The notes: generated from the letters alone by a model not told the origin. Positions 8,354 through 18,152 are shown, numbered from the stretch's first letter. The stretch is DNA of 64,000 nucleotides from Pseudomonas capeferrum (GCF_013523055.1 NZ_JAAMQM010000019.1:62001-126000), one strand, 5' to 3'. Made by a program: numbers and translations.

Positions 8354-8775
8354 GGTGCCTTCCTTCGCATGGGCGTGTCGATGGATGACGGGTCCTTGGG
8401 GGGCAGTGGCACTGCGGTCGTGCGGCGTCTTGCGCCCAACCCAGGGAAAACCACTGCTCTCATTGCTGTCTCCTGGCGTGTCGGGAATGGAAAAGGGTGC
8501 TGTCATGCGCTGCAGCGCTTGCAATAACGACCCGAAAATGACCGCAAGGGTTCAGGAAAAATGACAGCAGTGCCGAGGAGGGCGGACAAGTTGAACTTCA
8601 TCTGGCGCGGCGTTTCCACTCCTGTAGGTGTGGCAGCACGACACGGGGCCTCAGCTTGCTGTAAGACGCGCCCCGGAAGGTAGTCGCTTTGCGCAGGCCC
8701 TTGGCGGCCGAAGCGGGGGCGCATCTTTTGGAGTCTGCCTCGTCACTGGAATGACTCGCCTGCACTGGAGGAACC
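8354..8775. other. intergenic region between DUF72 operon and ClpP-like gene
   Basis: These 422 bp separate divergent genes and must hold promoters for both. Several short open frames cross it, but none has a plausible ribosome-binding site or a recognisable product. No operator, riboswitch or terminator could be assigned. A GGAGGAACC ribosome-binding site for the rightward gene lies just before 8776. Confidence 0.4.
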
Positions 8776-9327
8776 ATGGCCAGACACATCATCCATTACA
8801 CAGGTCCGATCAACTCTTCGACCTGCGGCAACTTGATCAATACCTGTTCGCGCGCGCTTCAGCAGGGGGCGGATGTCATACAGCTGAACATCGCGACCAT
8901 GGGCGGCGAATGCAGCTACGGCTTTACCTTGTACAACTTTCTTCTCTCGTTGCCGGTTGCGGTGCATACGCATAATCTCGGCACGGTGGAATCGATGGGC
9001 AATATCCTGTTTCTAGCAGGGGAGCATCGTACTGCCTGCGTGTACAGCAAGTTCCTGTTCCACCCGTTTCACTGGACCTTGCATGGTTCTGTGGACCACT
9101 CGCGCATGGCCGAATATGCCATGAGCCTGGATTACGACCTGCGCCTGTACGCGGACATCGTCGCGGAACGGACGGAGGGTGGGGCGGACAGGCTGGACGT
9201 GCCCCGTTACCTGATGGCCGCGCCGCGCATTCTGGGGCCTCGAGAGGCTCTGGAAAGCGGAATGATCCATGCGATAGACGATCTGCCGATCGCGGCGGAT
9301 GCCGTTCAGTGGAGTGTCCATGCATGA
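8776..9327 (+). CDS. ClpP/crotonase-fold serine protease-like protein
   Basis: The product has 183 residues and resembles the ATP-dependent Clp protease subunit. GTVESMGNILFLAG carries the nucleophile (Ser73) in the ClpP ESMG/ASMG context, SKFLFHPFHW carries the presumed catalytic His96, and LNIATMGGECSYGF is the oxyanion-hole type glycine region. The usual N-terminal axial-loop region is very short, and no clpX or clpA neighbour is present, so it may be a stand-alone ClpP-like enzyme or act on a specific target. It is monocistronic: promoter region upstream, convergent NUDIX gene downstream. The family is clear; activity and partner are unknown. Confidence 0.8.
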   Translation: MARHIIHYTGPINSSTCGNLINTCSRALQQGADVIQLNIATMGGECSYGFTLYNFLLSLPVAVHTHNLGTVESMGNILFLAGEHRTACVYSKFLFHPFHWTLHGSVDHSRMAEYAMSLDYDLRLYADIVAERTEGGADRLDVPRYLMAAPRILGPREALESGMIHAIDDLPIAADAVQWSVHA

Positions 9328-9370
9328 GAACGAGCAAGGGATTGCAGCGGGTGTCGTCGAGCGTGGTGAC

Positions 9371-9772
9371 TCACTCAGGCCGCGGAACGGTGTTTTCGGT
9401 CTGCTGGGCAAGCAGTGACTCGATCAGCAGACGGATTTCGCTTTTGAGTGAACGGGCCCTTTTCAGGCGCATGAAGCGGCAGTCGGCGATCTCATTACCC
9501 GCAGCGGGCGCCGGCTTGTCGGCGAAGGCCGCTTCGAAAACATAGTGCACCCGTTGCGGGGATTCGTAACGCATGAGGAAACGAAGCACTTCGGGTTGCA
9601 GGCCGGTCTCTTCGAAAAGCTCACGCTCGGCCGCCTGTTGCGGAGTTTCGCCAGCCTCGATCTTGCCTCCGGGGAGTGTCCAGGAGGCTTTGGGTTTTCT
9701 GACGCACAGCCATTTCGCGCCTTCCTTGCCGTAACGACAGATGACAGTGGCTCGGTGCTTGGCTTGTTTCAT
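9371..9772 (-). CDS. NUDIX hydrolase
   Basis: The product has 133 residues and holds the complete Nudix box [20 protein letters not shown] followed by ETG (pattern G-x5-E-x7-REUxEExGU; here the later acidic pair reads EE in LFEETG). Enzymes of this family hydrolyse nucleoside diphosphate derivatives with Mg2+. The N-terminus [19 protein letters not shown] and length suit a small housecleaning or ADP-ribose/8-oxo-dGTP type enzyme, but the substrate cannot be read from the sequence. It is transcribed toward the ClpP-like gene (convergent) and away from the alcohol dehydrogenase gene. Confidence 0.9.
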   Translation of the reverse strand: MKQAKHRATVICRYGKEGAKWLCVRKPKASWTLPGGKIEAGETPQQAAERELFEETGLQPEVLRFLMRYESPQRVHYVFEAAFADKPAPAAGNEIADCRFMRLKRARSLKSEIRLLIESLLAQQTENTVPRPE

Positions 9773-9964
9773 GGAAACTCCTGGGCAGGCAATCTTTCGG
9801 TTCTTTGATCTTGGGCCACAATGAGAGCGAAGGGTTTAGTTTTTCTGGCGACTGCCGTTCGGTCGGCACTCTACCGTTGGTCAGTTCTGCTTCAAGCGAT
9901 TGACCTAACGGTGTCGTCAAGGTTCGGAACTACAGGGATGCCTTTACTCCGCGGAGGTTGAACC

Positions 9965-11155
9965 ATGCGTGCATTGACGTATCGAGGTGTTACCGATGTA
10001 AGGGTCGAGACCGTACCTGACCCCAAGCTCCAAGAGCCGGACGACATCGTTCTCAAGGTGACGGCGACGTCGATCTGCGGTTCCGACCTCCATCTGTACA
10101 GACGAAAGAATCCCGCAGTAAAGGTCGGCGACATCCTCGGTCATGAGTTCATGGGAGTTGTGGAAGAAGTCGGCTCGGCGGTCACCACGGTGAAGCGCGG
10201 CGACAGGGTAGTCATCCCTTTCGTGATTGCCTGCGGAGAGTGCTTCTTCTGTCAACAAAAGTTGTATGCGGCCTGTGCGACGACCAACACGGCCGTACAT
10301 GACATCACCGGCAGGATCACGGTGCCGCCGGGCGCTGCGCTATTCGGATATGGCAAGCTGCATGGCGGCATTCCCGGTGGCCAAGCGGAATATGTGCGCG
10401 TCCCCAAGGCCAATGTCGGCCCATTCAAGGTGCCTGACAGCCTGCATTGCGACCAAGCCTTGTTCCTCGCCGACACGCTGCCTACGGCGTGGCAGGCGGT
10501 GATCAACGCGGATGTGGGCAAGGGATCTTCGTTGGCCATTTTCGGCGCCGGGCCGGTTGGCCTCCTGGCCGCCGCCTGCGCACGGGTGCGGGGTGTCGAG
10601 CAGCTGTTCATCGTTGACGAGTTCGGTTACAGGTTGGATTTCGCCCAGCAGAAGTACGGTGCCATCCCTATCGACTTCAGCCACGATGAGGACCCGGCCG
10701 GCAGCATCATCCGGCAAACACCCGGCGGGCGTGGGGTCGACGCGGTGATCGACGCCGTTGGCCTCGAAGCCAGGGGTAGTACCGCCGAGGCTGTCCTGAC
10801 GATGCTCAAGCTCGAAGGTAGCAACGGCAAGGCTCTGCGCCAGTGCATAACCGCAGTGCGGCGAGGTGGGGTCATCAGTGTCCCGGGCGTGTATGCGGGG
10901 TCTACCCATGGGCTGCTGTTCGGCGATGCGTTCGATAAAGGTCTCAACTTCAGGATGGGCCAGACGCATGTGCATCGCTACTTGCCTGAGCTGCTGGAAC
11001 ACATCGAAGAGGGAAGACTGGAGCCTGGGAAAATCATCACTCACCATTTTTCGCTCGAGGATGCTACCCGAGCGTACGAAATGTTCGACGAGAAGCAGGG
11101 CCGTTGCATCAAGGTTGTGATCAATCCGGCCGGCACCTCTGACGACATCCATTGA
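9965..11155 (+). CDS. zinc-dependent alcohol dehydrogenase (formaldehyde dehydrogenase-like)
   Basis: The product has 396 residues of the medium-chain dehydrogenase family. The catalytic zinc motif [10 protein letters not shown] and [12 protein letters not shown] are near residues 37-65, the structural-zinc cysteines lie around [14 protein letters not shown], and the Rossmann fingerprint is [11 protein letters not shown]. The sequence resembles glutathione-independent formaldehyde dehydrogenase and threonine-dehydrogenase-like enzymes; the exact alcohol or aldehyde is unknown. A GGAGG ribosome-binding site precedes the start. It is followed 12 bp later by a small membrane-protein gene on the same strand, probably co-transcribed. 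Confidence 0.9.
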   Translation: MRALTYRGVTDVRVETVPDPKLQEPDDIVLKVTATSICGSDLHLYRRKNPAVKVGDILGHEFMGVVEEVGSAVTTVKRGDRVVIPFVIACGECFFCQQKLYAACATTNTAVHDITGRITVPPGAALFGYGKLHGGIPGGQAEYVRVPKANVGPFKVPDSLHCDQALFLADTLPTAWQAVINADVGKGSSLAIFGAGPVGLLAAACARVRGVEQLFIVDEFGYRLDFAQQKYGAIPIDFSHDEDPAGSIIRQTPGGRGVDAVIDAVGLEARGSTAEAVLTMLKLEGSNGKALRQCITAVRRGGVISVPGVYAGSTHGLLFGDAFDKGLNFRMGQTHVHRYLPELLEHIEEGRLEPGKIITHHFSLEDATRAYEMFDEKQGRCIKVVINPAGTSDDIH

Positions 11156-11167
11156 ACTGGAGTCTGC

Positions 11168-11704
11168 ATGCCCCGCATTATCACTTCGACCGACAGCGAG
11201 TCCCTGCATCCGGCAGACGAAAGCCTGATGTTCGGGACTCCCAAGGACCGCTTGGACTTCTATCGTCGCGAGATACAGTACGAAACCACGATTCTCGCGA
11301 ACCGCACCGACGCCTACTTGAGCGCCCAGTCGTTTCTGGTCATCGCTTTCGGGTCTTGCATGGCCAACCTCAACCCTAAGTGGGGCGCCTTGTTCACACT
11401 GGTAGTCCCCACCATGCTCGCCTTGTTGGGGGTCCTCAGCACGCTCAACGCGTGGCCTGGCATTCGCGCTTCCTACGGCATCATCGATCACTGGCATTTC
11501 AAGCAGAGCCAGCTGTTGCGCAGCGAACCACAGATGGGCCACTCCTTCGATGAATATCCCCTGTTCAGCGAAAGCGAGGCGAGTCATCGAGGTTATCGCA
11601 AGTCACTGCTGTTCTCCTTACGTACACCTTGGTTGTTCCTGGTGTTCTGGGTGGTGCTGGGCGGCTATTGCCTGTTCATTCAACTGGATCCGACAGGCAG
11701 CTGA
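11168..11704 (+). CDS. membrane protein of unknown function
   Basis: The product has 178 residues. Two hydrophobic segments around residues 55-100 (SFLVIAFGSCMANL, ALFTLVVPTMLALLGVLSTL) and one at the C-terminus (FLVFWVVLGGYCLFIQL) suggest a three-helix inner-membrane protein. The N-terminal 45 residues (DFYRREIQYETTILANRTDAYLSAQ) are helical and charged and resemble small SLATT-like or RipA-type membrane proteins, but I cannot assign a family. It is 12 bp downstream of the alcohol dehydrogenase gene. No enzymatic motif is seen. Confidence 0.7.
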   Translation: MPRIITSTDSESLHPADESLMFGTPKDRLDFYRREIQYETTILANRTDAYLSAQSFLVIAFGSCMANLNPKWGALFTLVVPTMLALLGVLSTLNAWPGIRASYGIIDHWHFKQSQLLRSEPQMGHSFDEYPLFSESEASHRGYRKSLLFSLRTPWLFLVFWVVLGGYCLFIQLDPTGS

Positions 11705-11818
11705 CCACCAAGCAAATGGCCACTACGCCGCTGAGCCATCCTGTTAGACAATCTTTTGAATTTTCACGAAAAAGCTCACTCCATCTCTTGTCATCCATGG
11801 AGAACAGGAGGCCCCACG

Positions 11819-12151
11819 ATGCCAGCCCCGCAACTGTACATAATCGATTACCGGCTGCACGGTAGCCACCGCACATTCATTATCCGGCTTGACCGTATGG
11901 ACAATGCCGAAGCCTGGCATTGGGCAAGCTGCGACGCCGGGGTCGGGATCATTCCAAAGTTCGGTCGCGAGAAGATTCGCAAGGTCAGTCGGCCGATGGC
12001 GGAGCGCTATGGTGTGACCGATGTCAGCTGGCGCTTGTCGGGCAGTGCTCCGAGCTTTGCGCCACCGGTGGTCGACAGTACCACTCAGGTTGGTTTGGCT
12101 CGGGCGCCTGGCGATCTTCCCGCCAGCGAAGAGACCACGGTTACAGCCTGA
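11819..12151 (+). CDS. DUF6555-like small Pseudomonas protein
   Basis: The product has 110 residues, MPAPQLYIIDYRLHGSHRTF onwards, with YIIDYRLHG and WHWASCDAGVGIIPKFGRE as its most distinctive parts. The ATG at 11819 is preceded by GGAGAACAGGAGG, a strong ribosome-binding site, so a longer start at 11756 is unlikely. It resembles a Pseudomonas-restricted family (DUF6555) with unknown function. The C-terminal 35 residues look disordered (SAPSFAPPVVDSTT). A clear terminator follows 15 bp after the stop. Confidence 0.75.
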   Translation: MPAPQLYIIDYRLHGSHRTFIIRLDRMDNAEAWHWASCDAGVGIIPKFGREKIRKVSRPMAERYGVTDVSWRLSGSAPSFAPPVVDSTTQVGLARAPGDLPASEETTVTA

Positions 12152-12166
12152 GAGATTGCACAACCA

Positions 12167-12192
12167 AACAGCCCGCATTTGCGGGCTGTTTT
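12167..12192 (+). terminator. rho-independent terminator after the DUF6555-like gene
   Basis: AACAGCCCGC pairs perfectly with GCGGGCTGTT (10 bp) around an ATTT loop, followed by TT and an AT-rich stretch. It ends the transcript of the gene stopping at 12151 and may also act on the opposite strand. Confidence 0.88.
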
Positions 12193-12216
12193 CATATGGG
12201 GCCCCGCGATATCGCT

Positions 12217-12381
12217 TCAGGCACCGGACTCGGGATCCGCCGCAGGAACGCCACGCTCTTCGTCATCCGTCAAATTTGGATCGGCATCTGGATCATCGAC
12301 TCGGCCATTGGGGTTGTCAGGATCGAGCTCTGGGTAATCGGTCTGCGCGTCGCCGCCGCCCATTCTCAATGTTTCAGTCAT
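12217..12381 (-). CDS. small acidic hypothetical protein
   Basis: The product has 54 residues, MTETLRMGGGDAQTDYPELD onwards. The ATG at 12381 was chosen because CCCAGGAGGTTGCT, a canonical ribosome-binding site, directly precedes it; the frame opens further upstream but without such a site. The peptide is rich in D, E, P and G (PDADPNLTDDEE), so it is probably disordered and cytoplasmic. Function is unknown. It sits alone between a terminator and the metE promoter region. Confidence 0.65.
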   Translation of the reverse strand: MTETLRMGGGDAQTDYPELDPDNPNGRVDDPDADPNLTDDEERGVPAADPESGA

Positions 12382-12664
12382 AGCAACCTCCTGGGTTTTT
12401 GGGGGTGTGGACAGCCTCGCTTCGGCAACCCTGGAAGGGTCTGGATGACCAGCTGTCTCAGTAGATTGGAGGGCCTTGGCGAGTCGGTTCTTCAAATGGA
12501 TTCATATCAAGCTGACCAGTGGTCTGCATAGAGATGCTGGCTAGAGCCACATCTGCGCACGCCTTGCATGAGAATTATTACTGATCAAGTCAAAAATAAT
12601 GAATTTGTCTCAGTTTGATGGATTCAAGACAATGGCGCCATCATTCATATGGAGCAGCACTGTC
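12382..12664. other. intergenic region upstream of metE
   Basis: This 283-bp region holds the promoter of metE and of the leftward small acidic gene. It contains AT-rich sequence around 12570-12600 (AATTATTACTGATCAAG). I searched by eye for a MetR-like TGAA-N5-TTCA site and for a cobalamin riboswitch and did not find a convincing one. A longer open frame from 12599 joins metE but lacks a ribosome-binding site. Confidence 0.4.
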
Positions 12665-14968
12665 ATGGCCTTGGCTCACTCCCTCGGATTTCCGCGCATC
12701 GGCCGCGACCGCGAATTGAAAAAAGCACTTGAAGCCTTCTGGAAGGGTGAACTTGGCGAGGCGGGTCTGCGTGAGGCAGGTCGCCAATTGCGAAGGGACC
12801 ATTGGGCTCTGCAGCAGCAGGCCGGGATCGAGTTGCTTCCCGTAGGCGACTTCGCCTGGTATGACCAGGTACTGACCCACTCGTTGATGTTCGGTGTCGT
12901 CCCGGAACGCTTTCGGCCCGTCGATGGCCAGGTCAGCCTGCAGACCTTGTTCGCCATGGCTCGCGGTACTTCAGGCGATGCACAGGCTGGCGCTTGTTGC
13001 GGTAGTCCCCATGCGCAGGAAATGACCAAGTGGTTCGATACCAATTATCACTATCTGGTCCCGGAGTTCTCTCACGACCAGCAGTTCGAGCTGGGCTGGG
13101 ACCAGCTGTTCGAGGAAGTGGAGGAGGCCACGGCGCTGGGGCACAAGATCAAGCCAGTGTTGATCGGGCCGTTGACTTACCTGTGGCTGGGCAAGGCCAA
13201 GGGCAAGGACTTCGACAAGCTGGACCTGCTGGATCGGCTACTGCCTGTTTACGGGCAGATTCTCCAGCGCCTGGCCGGGCAGGGCGTCGAGTGGGTGCAG
13301 ATCGACGAACCGATCCTGGCCCTGGACCTTGAGCAGGACTGGAAAAACGCGTTCGAGCGCGCCTACAACCATATCCAGCGTGATCCGCTCAAAAAACTGG
13401 TCGCTACCTACTTTGGCGGCTTGGAGGACAACCTGGGCCTGGCAGCCAATCTGCCGGTGGAGGGGCTGCACATCGACCTGGTGCGTGCGCCCGACCAGTA
13501 TCCGGTGATCCTCGATCGACTTCCGGCTTACAAGGTTCTGTCGTTGGGCCTGGTCAATGGCCGGAATGTCTGGCGCTGCGATCTGGACAAAGCCTTGGCG
13601 GTGCTCGAGCATGCCCATGAGCGTCTGGGAGACCGCCTCTGGGTCGCGCCGTCCTGCTCGTTGTTGCACAGTCCGATGGACCTGAGCCGTGAAGACGGAC
13701 TGGATGCCGAAGTGAAGGGCTGGCTGGCGTTTGCCGTACAGAAGTGCGAAGAGGTGGCCACGCTGGCACGCGCCATTAACGAGCCCGAAGCCCCGCAGGT
13801 TCTACGAGCCTTGACGAGCAGCCGTGCGGTACAGGCAAGCCGTGCAGCGTCCTCGCGCATACACAAGCCCGAGGTGCAGGCGCGTGTCGCGGCGATCACG
13901 CCTCGGGACAGCCAGCGTCAGGCGCCGTTTGCGCAGCGTATCGTTCGCCAACGGACAAGCCTGGACCTGCCATTGTTCCCGACCACCACCATCGGCTCGT
14001 TCCCGCAGACGCCGGCGATCCGTCTGGCTCGACAGGCGCGCAAGCACGGGCGCTTGAGCGAAGCCGAGTACACCGAGGCGATGCACAGTGAAATCCGCCA
14101 CGCGGTGCAGGTGCAGGAGCGCCTGGGGTTGGACGTCTTGGTGCATGGCGAGGCGGAGCGCAACGACATGGTCGAGTATTTCGCCGAACAGCTCGACGGC
14201 TATCTCTTCACTCGATTCGGCTGGGTACAGAGCTACGGTTCTCGCTGCGTGAAGCCGGCGGTCATCTATGGTGATCTGAGCAGGCCCAAGGCGATGACGA
14301 TAGAGTGGATTCGTTACGCCCAGAGCCTTACCGACAAGGTCATGAAGGGCATGCTGACCGGTCCCGTGACCATGCTGATGTGGTCGTTCCCGCGCGAGGA
14401 CGTCAGCCGGGAAATCCAGGCTCGCCAATTGGCCGTGGCCATCCGTGACGAGGTCGTGGACCTGGAAGCCGCCGGCATCCGTATCGTGCAGATCGACGAG
14501 GCGGCTTTCCGCGAGGGCTTGCCGTTGCGCCGGTCGCAGTGGCAGCGGTACCTGGACTGGGCGACCGAGGCTTTCCGTCTGTGTGCCAGTGGCGTAAGGG
14601 ACGAGACTCAGATCCACACCCATATGTGCTATAGCGAGTTCAATGACGTGATCGAATCCATCGCCGCCATGGATGCCGATGTGATCACCATCGAGACATC
14701 GCGCTCCGACATGGAGCTGCTCGACGCGTTCGAGGGCTTCGCGTATCCGAACGAGATCGGCCCCGGGGTCTATGACATCCATTCACCGCGTGTGCCCGAC
14801 GTGGAGGAGATGAGCAATCTGTTGCGCAAGGCAGTGAGGCGAATTCCGGCACACAGGCTTTGGGTGAATCCGGATTGCGGGTTGAAGACGCGAGGGTGGC
14901 CTGAGACGGAGGCGGCTTTGGTGAACATGGTCAGCGCGGCGCGGCAACTGCGGCGGGAGCTGGCTTGA
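12665..14968 (+). CDS. metE: cobalamin-independent methionine synthase
   Basis: The product has 767 residues from the ATG at 12665 ([20 protein letters not shown]), which matches the usual MetE N-terminus. The N-terminal domain covers about 1-360 and the catalytic C-terminal domain about 420-767. The latter has [26 protein letters not shown], the zinc ligands in HTHMCYSEF (His, Cys), [11 protein letters not shown] (Glu) and NPDCGLKTR (second Cys). The enzyme transfers the methyl group of 5-methyltetrahydropteroyltri-glutamate to homocysteine in the cytoplasm. Length is normal and all zinc residues are present. It appears to be transcribed alone. Confidence 0.97.
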   Translation: MALAHSLGFPRIGRDRELKKALEAFWKGELGEAGLREAGRQLRRDHWALQQQAGIELLPVGDFAWYDQVLTHSLMFGVVPERFRPVDGQVSLQTLFAMARGTSGDAQAGACCGSPHAQEMTKWFDTNYHYLVPEFSHDQQFELGWDQLFEEVEEATALGHKIKPVLIGPLTYLWLGKAKGKDFDKLDLLDRLLPVYGQILQRLAGQGVEWVQIDEPILALDLEQDWKNAFERAYNHIQRDPLKKLVATYFGGLEDNLGLAANLPVEGLHIDLVRAPDQYPVILDRLPAYKVLSLGLVNGRNVWRCDLDKALAVLEHAHERLGDRLWVAPSCSLLHSPMDLSREDGLDAEVKGWLAFAVQKCEEVATLARAINEPEAPQVLRALTSSRAVQASRAASSRIHKPEVQARVAAITPRDSQRQAPFAQRIVRQRTSLDLPLFPTTTIGSFPQTPAIRLARQARKHGRLSEAEYTEAMHSEIRHAVQVQERLGLDVLVHGEAERNDMVEYFAEQLDGYLFTRFGWVQSYGSRCVKPAVIYGDLSRPKAMTIEWIRYAQSLTDKVMKGMLTGPVTMLMWSFPREDVSREIQARQLAVAIRDEVVDLEAAGIRIVQIDEAAFREGLPLRRSQWQRYLDWATEAFRLCASGVRDETQIHTHMCYSEFNDVIESIAAMDADVITIETSRSDMELLDAFEGFAYPNEIGPGVYDIHSPRVPDVEEMSNLLRKAVRRIPAHRLWVNPDCGLKTRGWPETEAALVNMVSAARQLRRELA

Positions 14969-15145
14969 GTCGAGTCAGTTCGGGTGGTCGGCTTGGACCG
15001 TGGGATTAGCAGGTAAGCAGCGATATTTGTCCCGTCCATCGTTCGAGGCGCAATCGCATCAAACTTATGTGTGCTGGACCTTGTCAGGACATAGGTGAGC
15101 AATTGCTCAGATGGCAGCAGATCTATCATCACATGGAGAAAGAGA

Positions 15146-15571
15146 ATGAGCTTTTTCAGCAACATCCTCGAGAAACTGGGTATTGGCAAGCATGCTGCTC
15201 CCACTGCCGAAGCTTCCCCGCAAAATCCTGGCGCCGCGACTCCGGGTACCTCGGCGCCCGGCACTTCGGCGCCTGGTGCTACGCAGTCCACGGCTGCACC
15301 TCCTGCCATTAGTGAAGTAGACGTGGCGGCCAAGCTGGAAACCCTGGCAAGCCAGCACAGTGAGAAACTGAACTGGCGTACGTCGATCGTCGACCTGCTG
15401 AAATTGTTGAACATCGACAGCAGCCTATCCGCCCGTAAAGAACTTGCCGCCGAGCTTAATTACACTGGCTCCACGGATGATTCGGCAGCCATGAATACCT
15501 GGTTGCACAAAGCGGTGCTGAAGAAGTTGGCCGAGAATGGGGGCAAAGTGCCCGCCGAGCTTCTGGACTGA
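15146..15571 (+). CDS. DUF3597 domain protein
   Basis: The product has 141 residues starting [20 protein letters not shown] from the ATG at 15146, preceded by GGAGAAAGAGA. Residues about 20-55 form an Ala/Pro/Thr/Ser linker with the repeated unit [11 protein letters not shown]. Residues about 60-141 match the DUF3597 domain ([40 protein letters not shown]). The domain resembles small LysM-independent helical bundles seen in LysM proteins, but its role is unknown. The gene is monocistronic and ends at a strong terminator. Confidence 0.9.
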   Translation: MSFFSNILEKLGIGKHAAPTAEASPQNPGAATPGTSAPGTSAPGATQSTAAPPAISEVDVAAKLETLASQHSEKLNWRTSIVDLLKLLNIDSSLSARKELAAELNYTGSTDDSAAMNTWLHKAVLKKLAENGGKVPAELLD

Positions 15572-15628
15572 CCATTGCCATGGGTCTGGCCGGGGCTGTG
15601 GTTGGCTCTGGTCAAGACCAGGTAAGCG

Positions 15629-15662
15629 AAAGTGGGCCTCTGATTTCAGGGCCCACTTTTTT
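15629..15662 (+). terminator. rho-independent terminator after the DUF3597 gene
   Basis: AAAGTGGGCC pairs with GGCCCACTTT (10 bp, loop about 11 nt), followed by a run of six T. A smaller hairpin, CTGGTC-AA-GACCAG, lies just upstream at 15608-15621. Confidence 0.9.
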
Positions 15663-15773
15663 ATGGGTTTCTTTTGTTCAAGTGCCGGTAGTACAGGGCG
15701 CCTGGGCATTCTAGCGACAGGCTCGGTTATTTTCACGACCCTGGATCAGCACCGCCTACACGTCAGCATTGCT

Positions 15774-16730
15774 TCACTCCAGCTGCTTGCGATATGTCGA
15801 CTGGATCTCTGCAGTCCCGTGGCCGTCTTGCTTCGCGGTAACACGAGCATCCGGCTTGGAGGGCACGAACAGGCGGCCTCCGGGGAGCGCAGGAATCCGC
15901 AGCTTGATATCAGGCCGCTGGGCCGAACGCGCCTCGCGGTCGAAATCCTTCAAACCTACGATCTTTGGAGGCTCTTTTCCCTCCAGTACGAAGAAGGGGA
16001 GGTTCACGTGCAACATGGCGTCGTAGCGGCTGCTTTTGGAGAACCACAGCATGCATCGTGGATGAGGCGCCACAGGTTTGGGCATGTCGAGGTAGTCATC
16101 GTCGGCCATGTTGACCAGCGCTCGTAGATCGAACCACTGGGGCGTCTGCTCGAGGGCCTCGCCGACCTGTTCGGCTCTCGACCGGGCCTCTTCCAACAAT
16201 CGTTCCCGAAGAGGGCCTATCTGGACCCGTTCCTTGCCAGAAGTGTGGCCAGCCCAGGTGAATGTGATCTGGCGTGGGGCAGCATCGAAATCCTGGAGGG
16301 TGCGCTTCAGCTGGTTGAGGGAAAAACGACTTCCCAGCGCCTGACGCATGATGTTCGAACGTCGACTGACTGCCACGTTGCGTAACAGGCGTTCGGCTTC
16401 GATCGCTTGTACCAGCTCGGCTTTACAACGATTTACGGCGCGGACTTCGTCCAGTACCGACTCACGAAGGATGAAATAGCCGGGCAGGCGCATGACCGTG
16501 CCAGGACTTTGGCCCACGTCCAGCTCGAACTCACGGAATGCCGATACGGCCGCGGCGATGGCCGAGGGACCTGTAACGCAGTCTACCGGGATCTGGGCGG
16601 GGGTCTTCTGTTCGGAAAGCAGCGGCAGCTTCCAAACCGTGCCGTCGATGACCAGGGAAGGCCACCTTGCGTTGAAGACAGCCATGGCATCAACCAGGCT
16701 TTCGTAAGCGGCAACGATCGAATGAGTCAT
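15774..16730 (-). CDS. DNA replication terminus site-binding protein (Tus-like)
   Basis: The product has 318 residues, close to E. coli Tus (309). Landmarks line up with Tus as I know it: RLPGYFILRE (81-90) with the Tus RLPG segment, ITFTWAGHT (155-163) with the Tus LRFGWANKH segment that lies in the DNA-binding core, and the C-terminal IKLRIPALPGGRLFVPS with the LRLIIPRLHLYVAD end of Tus. Such proteins bind Ter sites and block replication forks from one side. In Pseudomonas they are often on plasmids or islands. It lies just beside an IS element. No Ter site matching the E. coli consensus was recognised nearby. Confidence 0.72.
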   Translation of the reverse strand: MTHSIVAAYESLVDAMAVFNARWPSLVIDGTVWKLPLLSEQKTPAQIPVDCVTGPSAIAAAVSAFREFELDVGQSPGTVMRLPGYFILRESVLDEVRAVNRCKAELVQAIEAERLLRNVAVSRRSNIMRQALGSRFSLNQLKRTLQDFDAAPRQITFTWAGHTSGKERVQIGPLRERLLEEARSRAEQVGEALEQTPQWFDLRALVNMADDDYLDMPKPVAPHPRCMLWFSKSSRYDAMLHVNLPFFVLEGKEPPKIVGLKDFDREARSAQRPDIKLRIPALPGGRLFVPSKPDARVTAKQDGHGTAEIQSTYRKQLE

Positions 16731-17004
16731 GGATTAGGTCCTAAAATAATACCACCCCTTGATATGCAGTAATAGAATCACCTACCACCGCGCCAGACCT
16801 TGTTAACAGGATGGGAGGAGGGAGTCCATATTTTGATATGAAACAGGCCGTTGTCATCTGTCTACATTTGCTTTTGCCACGCATGGTGAGCATTGGGGAT
16901 GTTGGGGATGTTGGAAAAAGCGGGGAGGAGGGTAGTGATCTCAACAGGTGCGTCGACTACTGCGATCACCAGAGTCTGTATGTCTGTATGAAAACCTTTG
17001 AAAC
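16731..17004. other. intergenic region between tus-like gene and IS element
   Basis: This stretch of about 270 bp upstream of the Tus-like gene holds its promoter region. It contains CTTGTTAACAGG around 16798-16809, which loosely resembles part of a Ter core (GTTGTAAC) but does not match it. A 67-codon open frame at 16811-17014 lacks a recognisable product. Confidence 0.35.
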
Positions 17005-17935
17005 CCCGTTGTAGCTTCTTGAGTTCTGATTTTCCATAGAGTTCTCGCCATTTAGGCGAGGAAGGTTGCGATGCTCAATCGATACGAACTATCCGACGCG
17101 GACTGGGAAATAGTCGCGGATCTTTTCACTGCACAAAGGCGTACCGGACGCCCAAGGGTGGACGATCGTTTGATGCTCAACGGCGTGGTGTGGGTGCTTT
17201 GCTCCGGTGCAGCATGGCGGGACATGCCTGAGCGCTTCGGGCCCTGGTCCACGGTCTATCACCGATTTCGAGACTGGCGAAATCAGGGTACCTTCAACAG
17301 GATGCTCAAACGATTACAGGTCAAGCTCAACGCGCAAGGCCTGATCGATTTGAATACCTGGTGCATCGACTCAACGGCCGTGAAAGCAACTCGAGCATCT
17401 TCCGGTGCAGGTCAAAAAGGGGGGACGGAGAACCAACGGACCACGCCCTAGGACGAAGTTGGCGTGGGCTGACGACGAAAATTCATATGGTTTGCGACGT
17501 CCGAGGCATACCGCTTCACTTCACTCTTTCTGGTGGGCAGGCCAGCGATGTGTCTCACGCTCAGGCGCTGCTCGAGGGTGTCCACATTCCCTCTAGCCGA
17601 GGCAGGCCCCGCAAGCGATGCCGCTGGCTTCTTGCAGACAAGGGTTATGACGCTGACTCGTTGCGTCGGTACTGCGACCGATATCGAATGCAGCCGGTGA
17701 TTCCCTTGCGTGATATGAAACGCAAACCCAGACCGGGCTTGCCGCGTCACTTCGACAAGCCCAAGTATCGGCAGCGAAACGTGATCGAGCGGCTATTTGG
17801 CTGGCTCAAGGAGCACCGCCGTCTGGGAACACGCTACTGCAAGCTGGCGGAAAGTTTTGCGGCCATGGTCACATTGGCTTGTTGGCGGCGGTGTCTACGA
17901 CATTACTTTTCGTACAGTGCCTAGCTGCATCTACC
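17005..17935 (+). mobile_element. IS5-family insertion sequence (IS427-like)
   Basis: A single insertion sequence of roughly 930 bp surrounds a two-frame DDE transposase (17071-17924). The ends are tentative: GTTGTAGCT at 17008-17016 and the complement of AGCTGCATC at 17923-17931 match at 7 of 9 positions as inverted ends. No unambiguous target duplication was found. The frame arrangement with a -1 slip is typical of this IS5 subgroup. Confidence 0.75.
17071..17924 (+). CDS. IS5-family transposase made by -1 frameshift (orfA/orfB)
   Basis: Frame A (17071-17451) encodes 126 residues: MLNRYELSDADWEIVADLF, then a DDE N-terminal domain with WCIDSTAVKAT, where the first catalytic Asp lies. Frame B (stop at 17924, open from before 17361) supplies the rest, with ADKGYDAD (second Asp) and YRQRNVIERLFGWLKEHRRL (catalytic Glu, with the Y-R-K/E motif). 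The two frames differ by -1 and overlap around CAAAAAGGGGGGAC near 17412-17424, a classical slippery run. Together they give about 284 residues, the normal length. Both halves are intact, so the element is potentially active. Confidence 0.9.
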
Positions 17936-18152
17936 CGTAAGCTCGCCTGGTATTTTTCAAAAGGGACGTGAGAGCAATGTACTGTGCTGGGTGCATGGAG
18001 GCCTTGGTAGAGCTACCAAGGTTTTTGGAACAAATATCGGGTATTCGGTGGATATGGTGGGCTTGATACTGAAAATTAGAAAAACTATTTTTACTACACT
18101 AAATAGACATTTAGTTGAGTTATAATTTAATCCTCGTATAAGACTACGGGCA
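17936..18152. other. AT-rich intergenic region after the IS element
   Basis: This gap lies between the IS and the LysR gene end. It holds CTAAAT-AGAC-ATTTAG at 18099-18114, an inverted repeat that could end the leftward LysR transcript. No gene is supported. The base composition is clearly more AT-rich than the surrounding chromosome. Confidence 0.4.

Noticed and set aside
8354-8524. N-terminal extension of the DUF72 protein
   Set aside because: The extension is unlike the family and the GTG at 8353 has a much better ribosome-binding site.
12382-12664. Cobalamin riboswitch or MetR site before metE
   Set aside because: No B12-box-like core or clear TGAA-N5-TTCA site could be found by eye.
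16798-16809. CTTGTTAACAGG as a Ter site for the Tus-like protein
   Set aside because: It matches the E. coli Ter core only in part, and a 6-bp palindrome of this kind is expected by chance.
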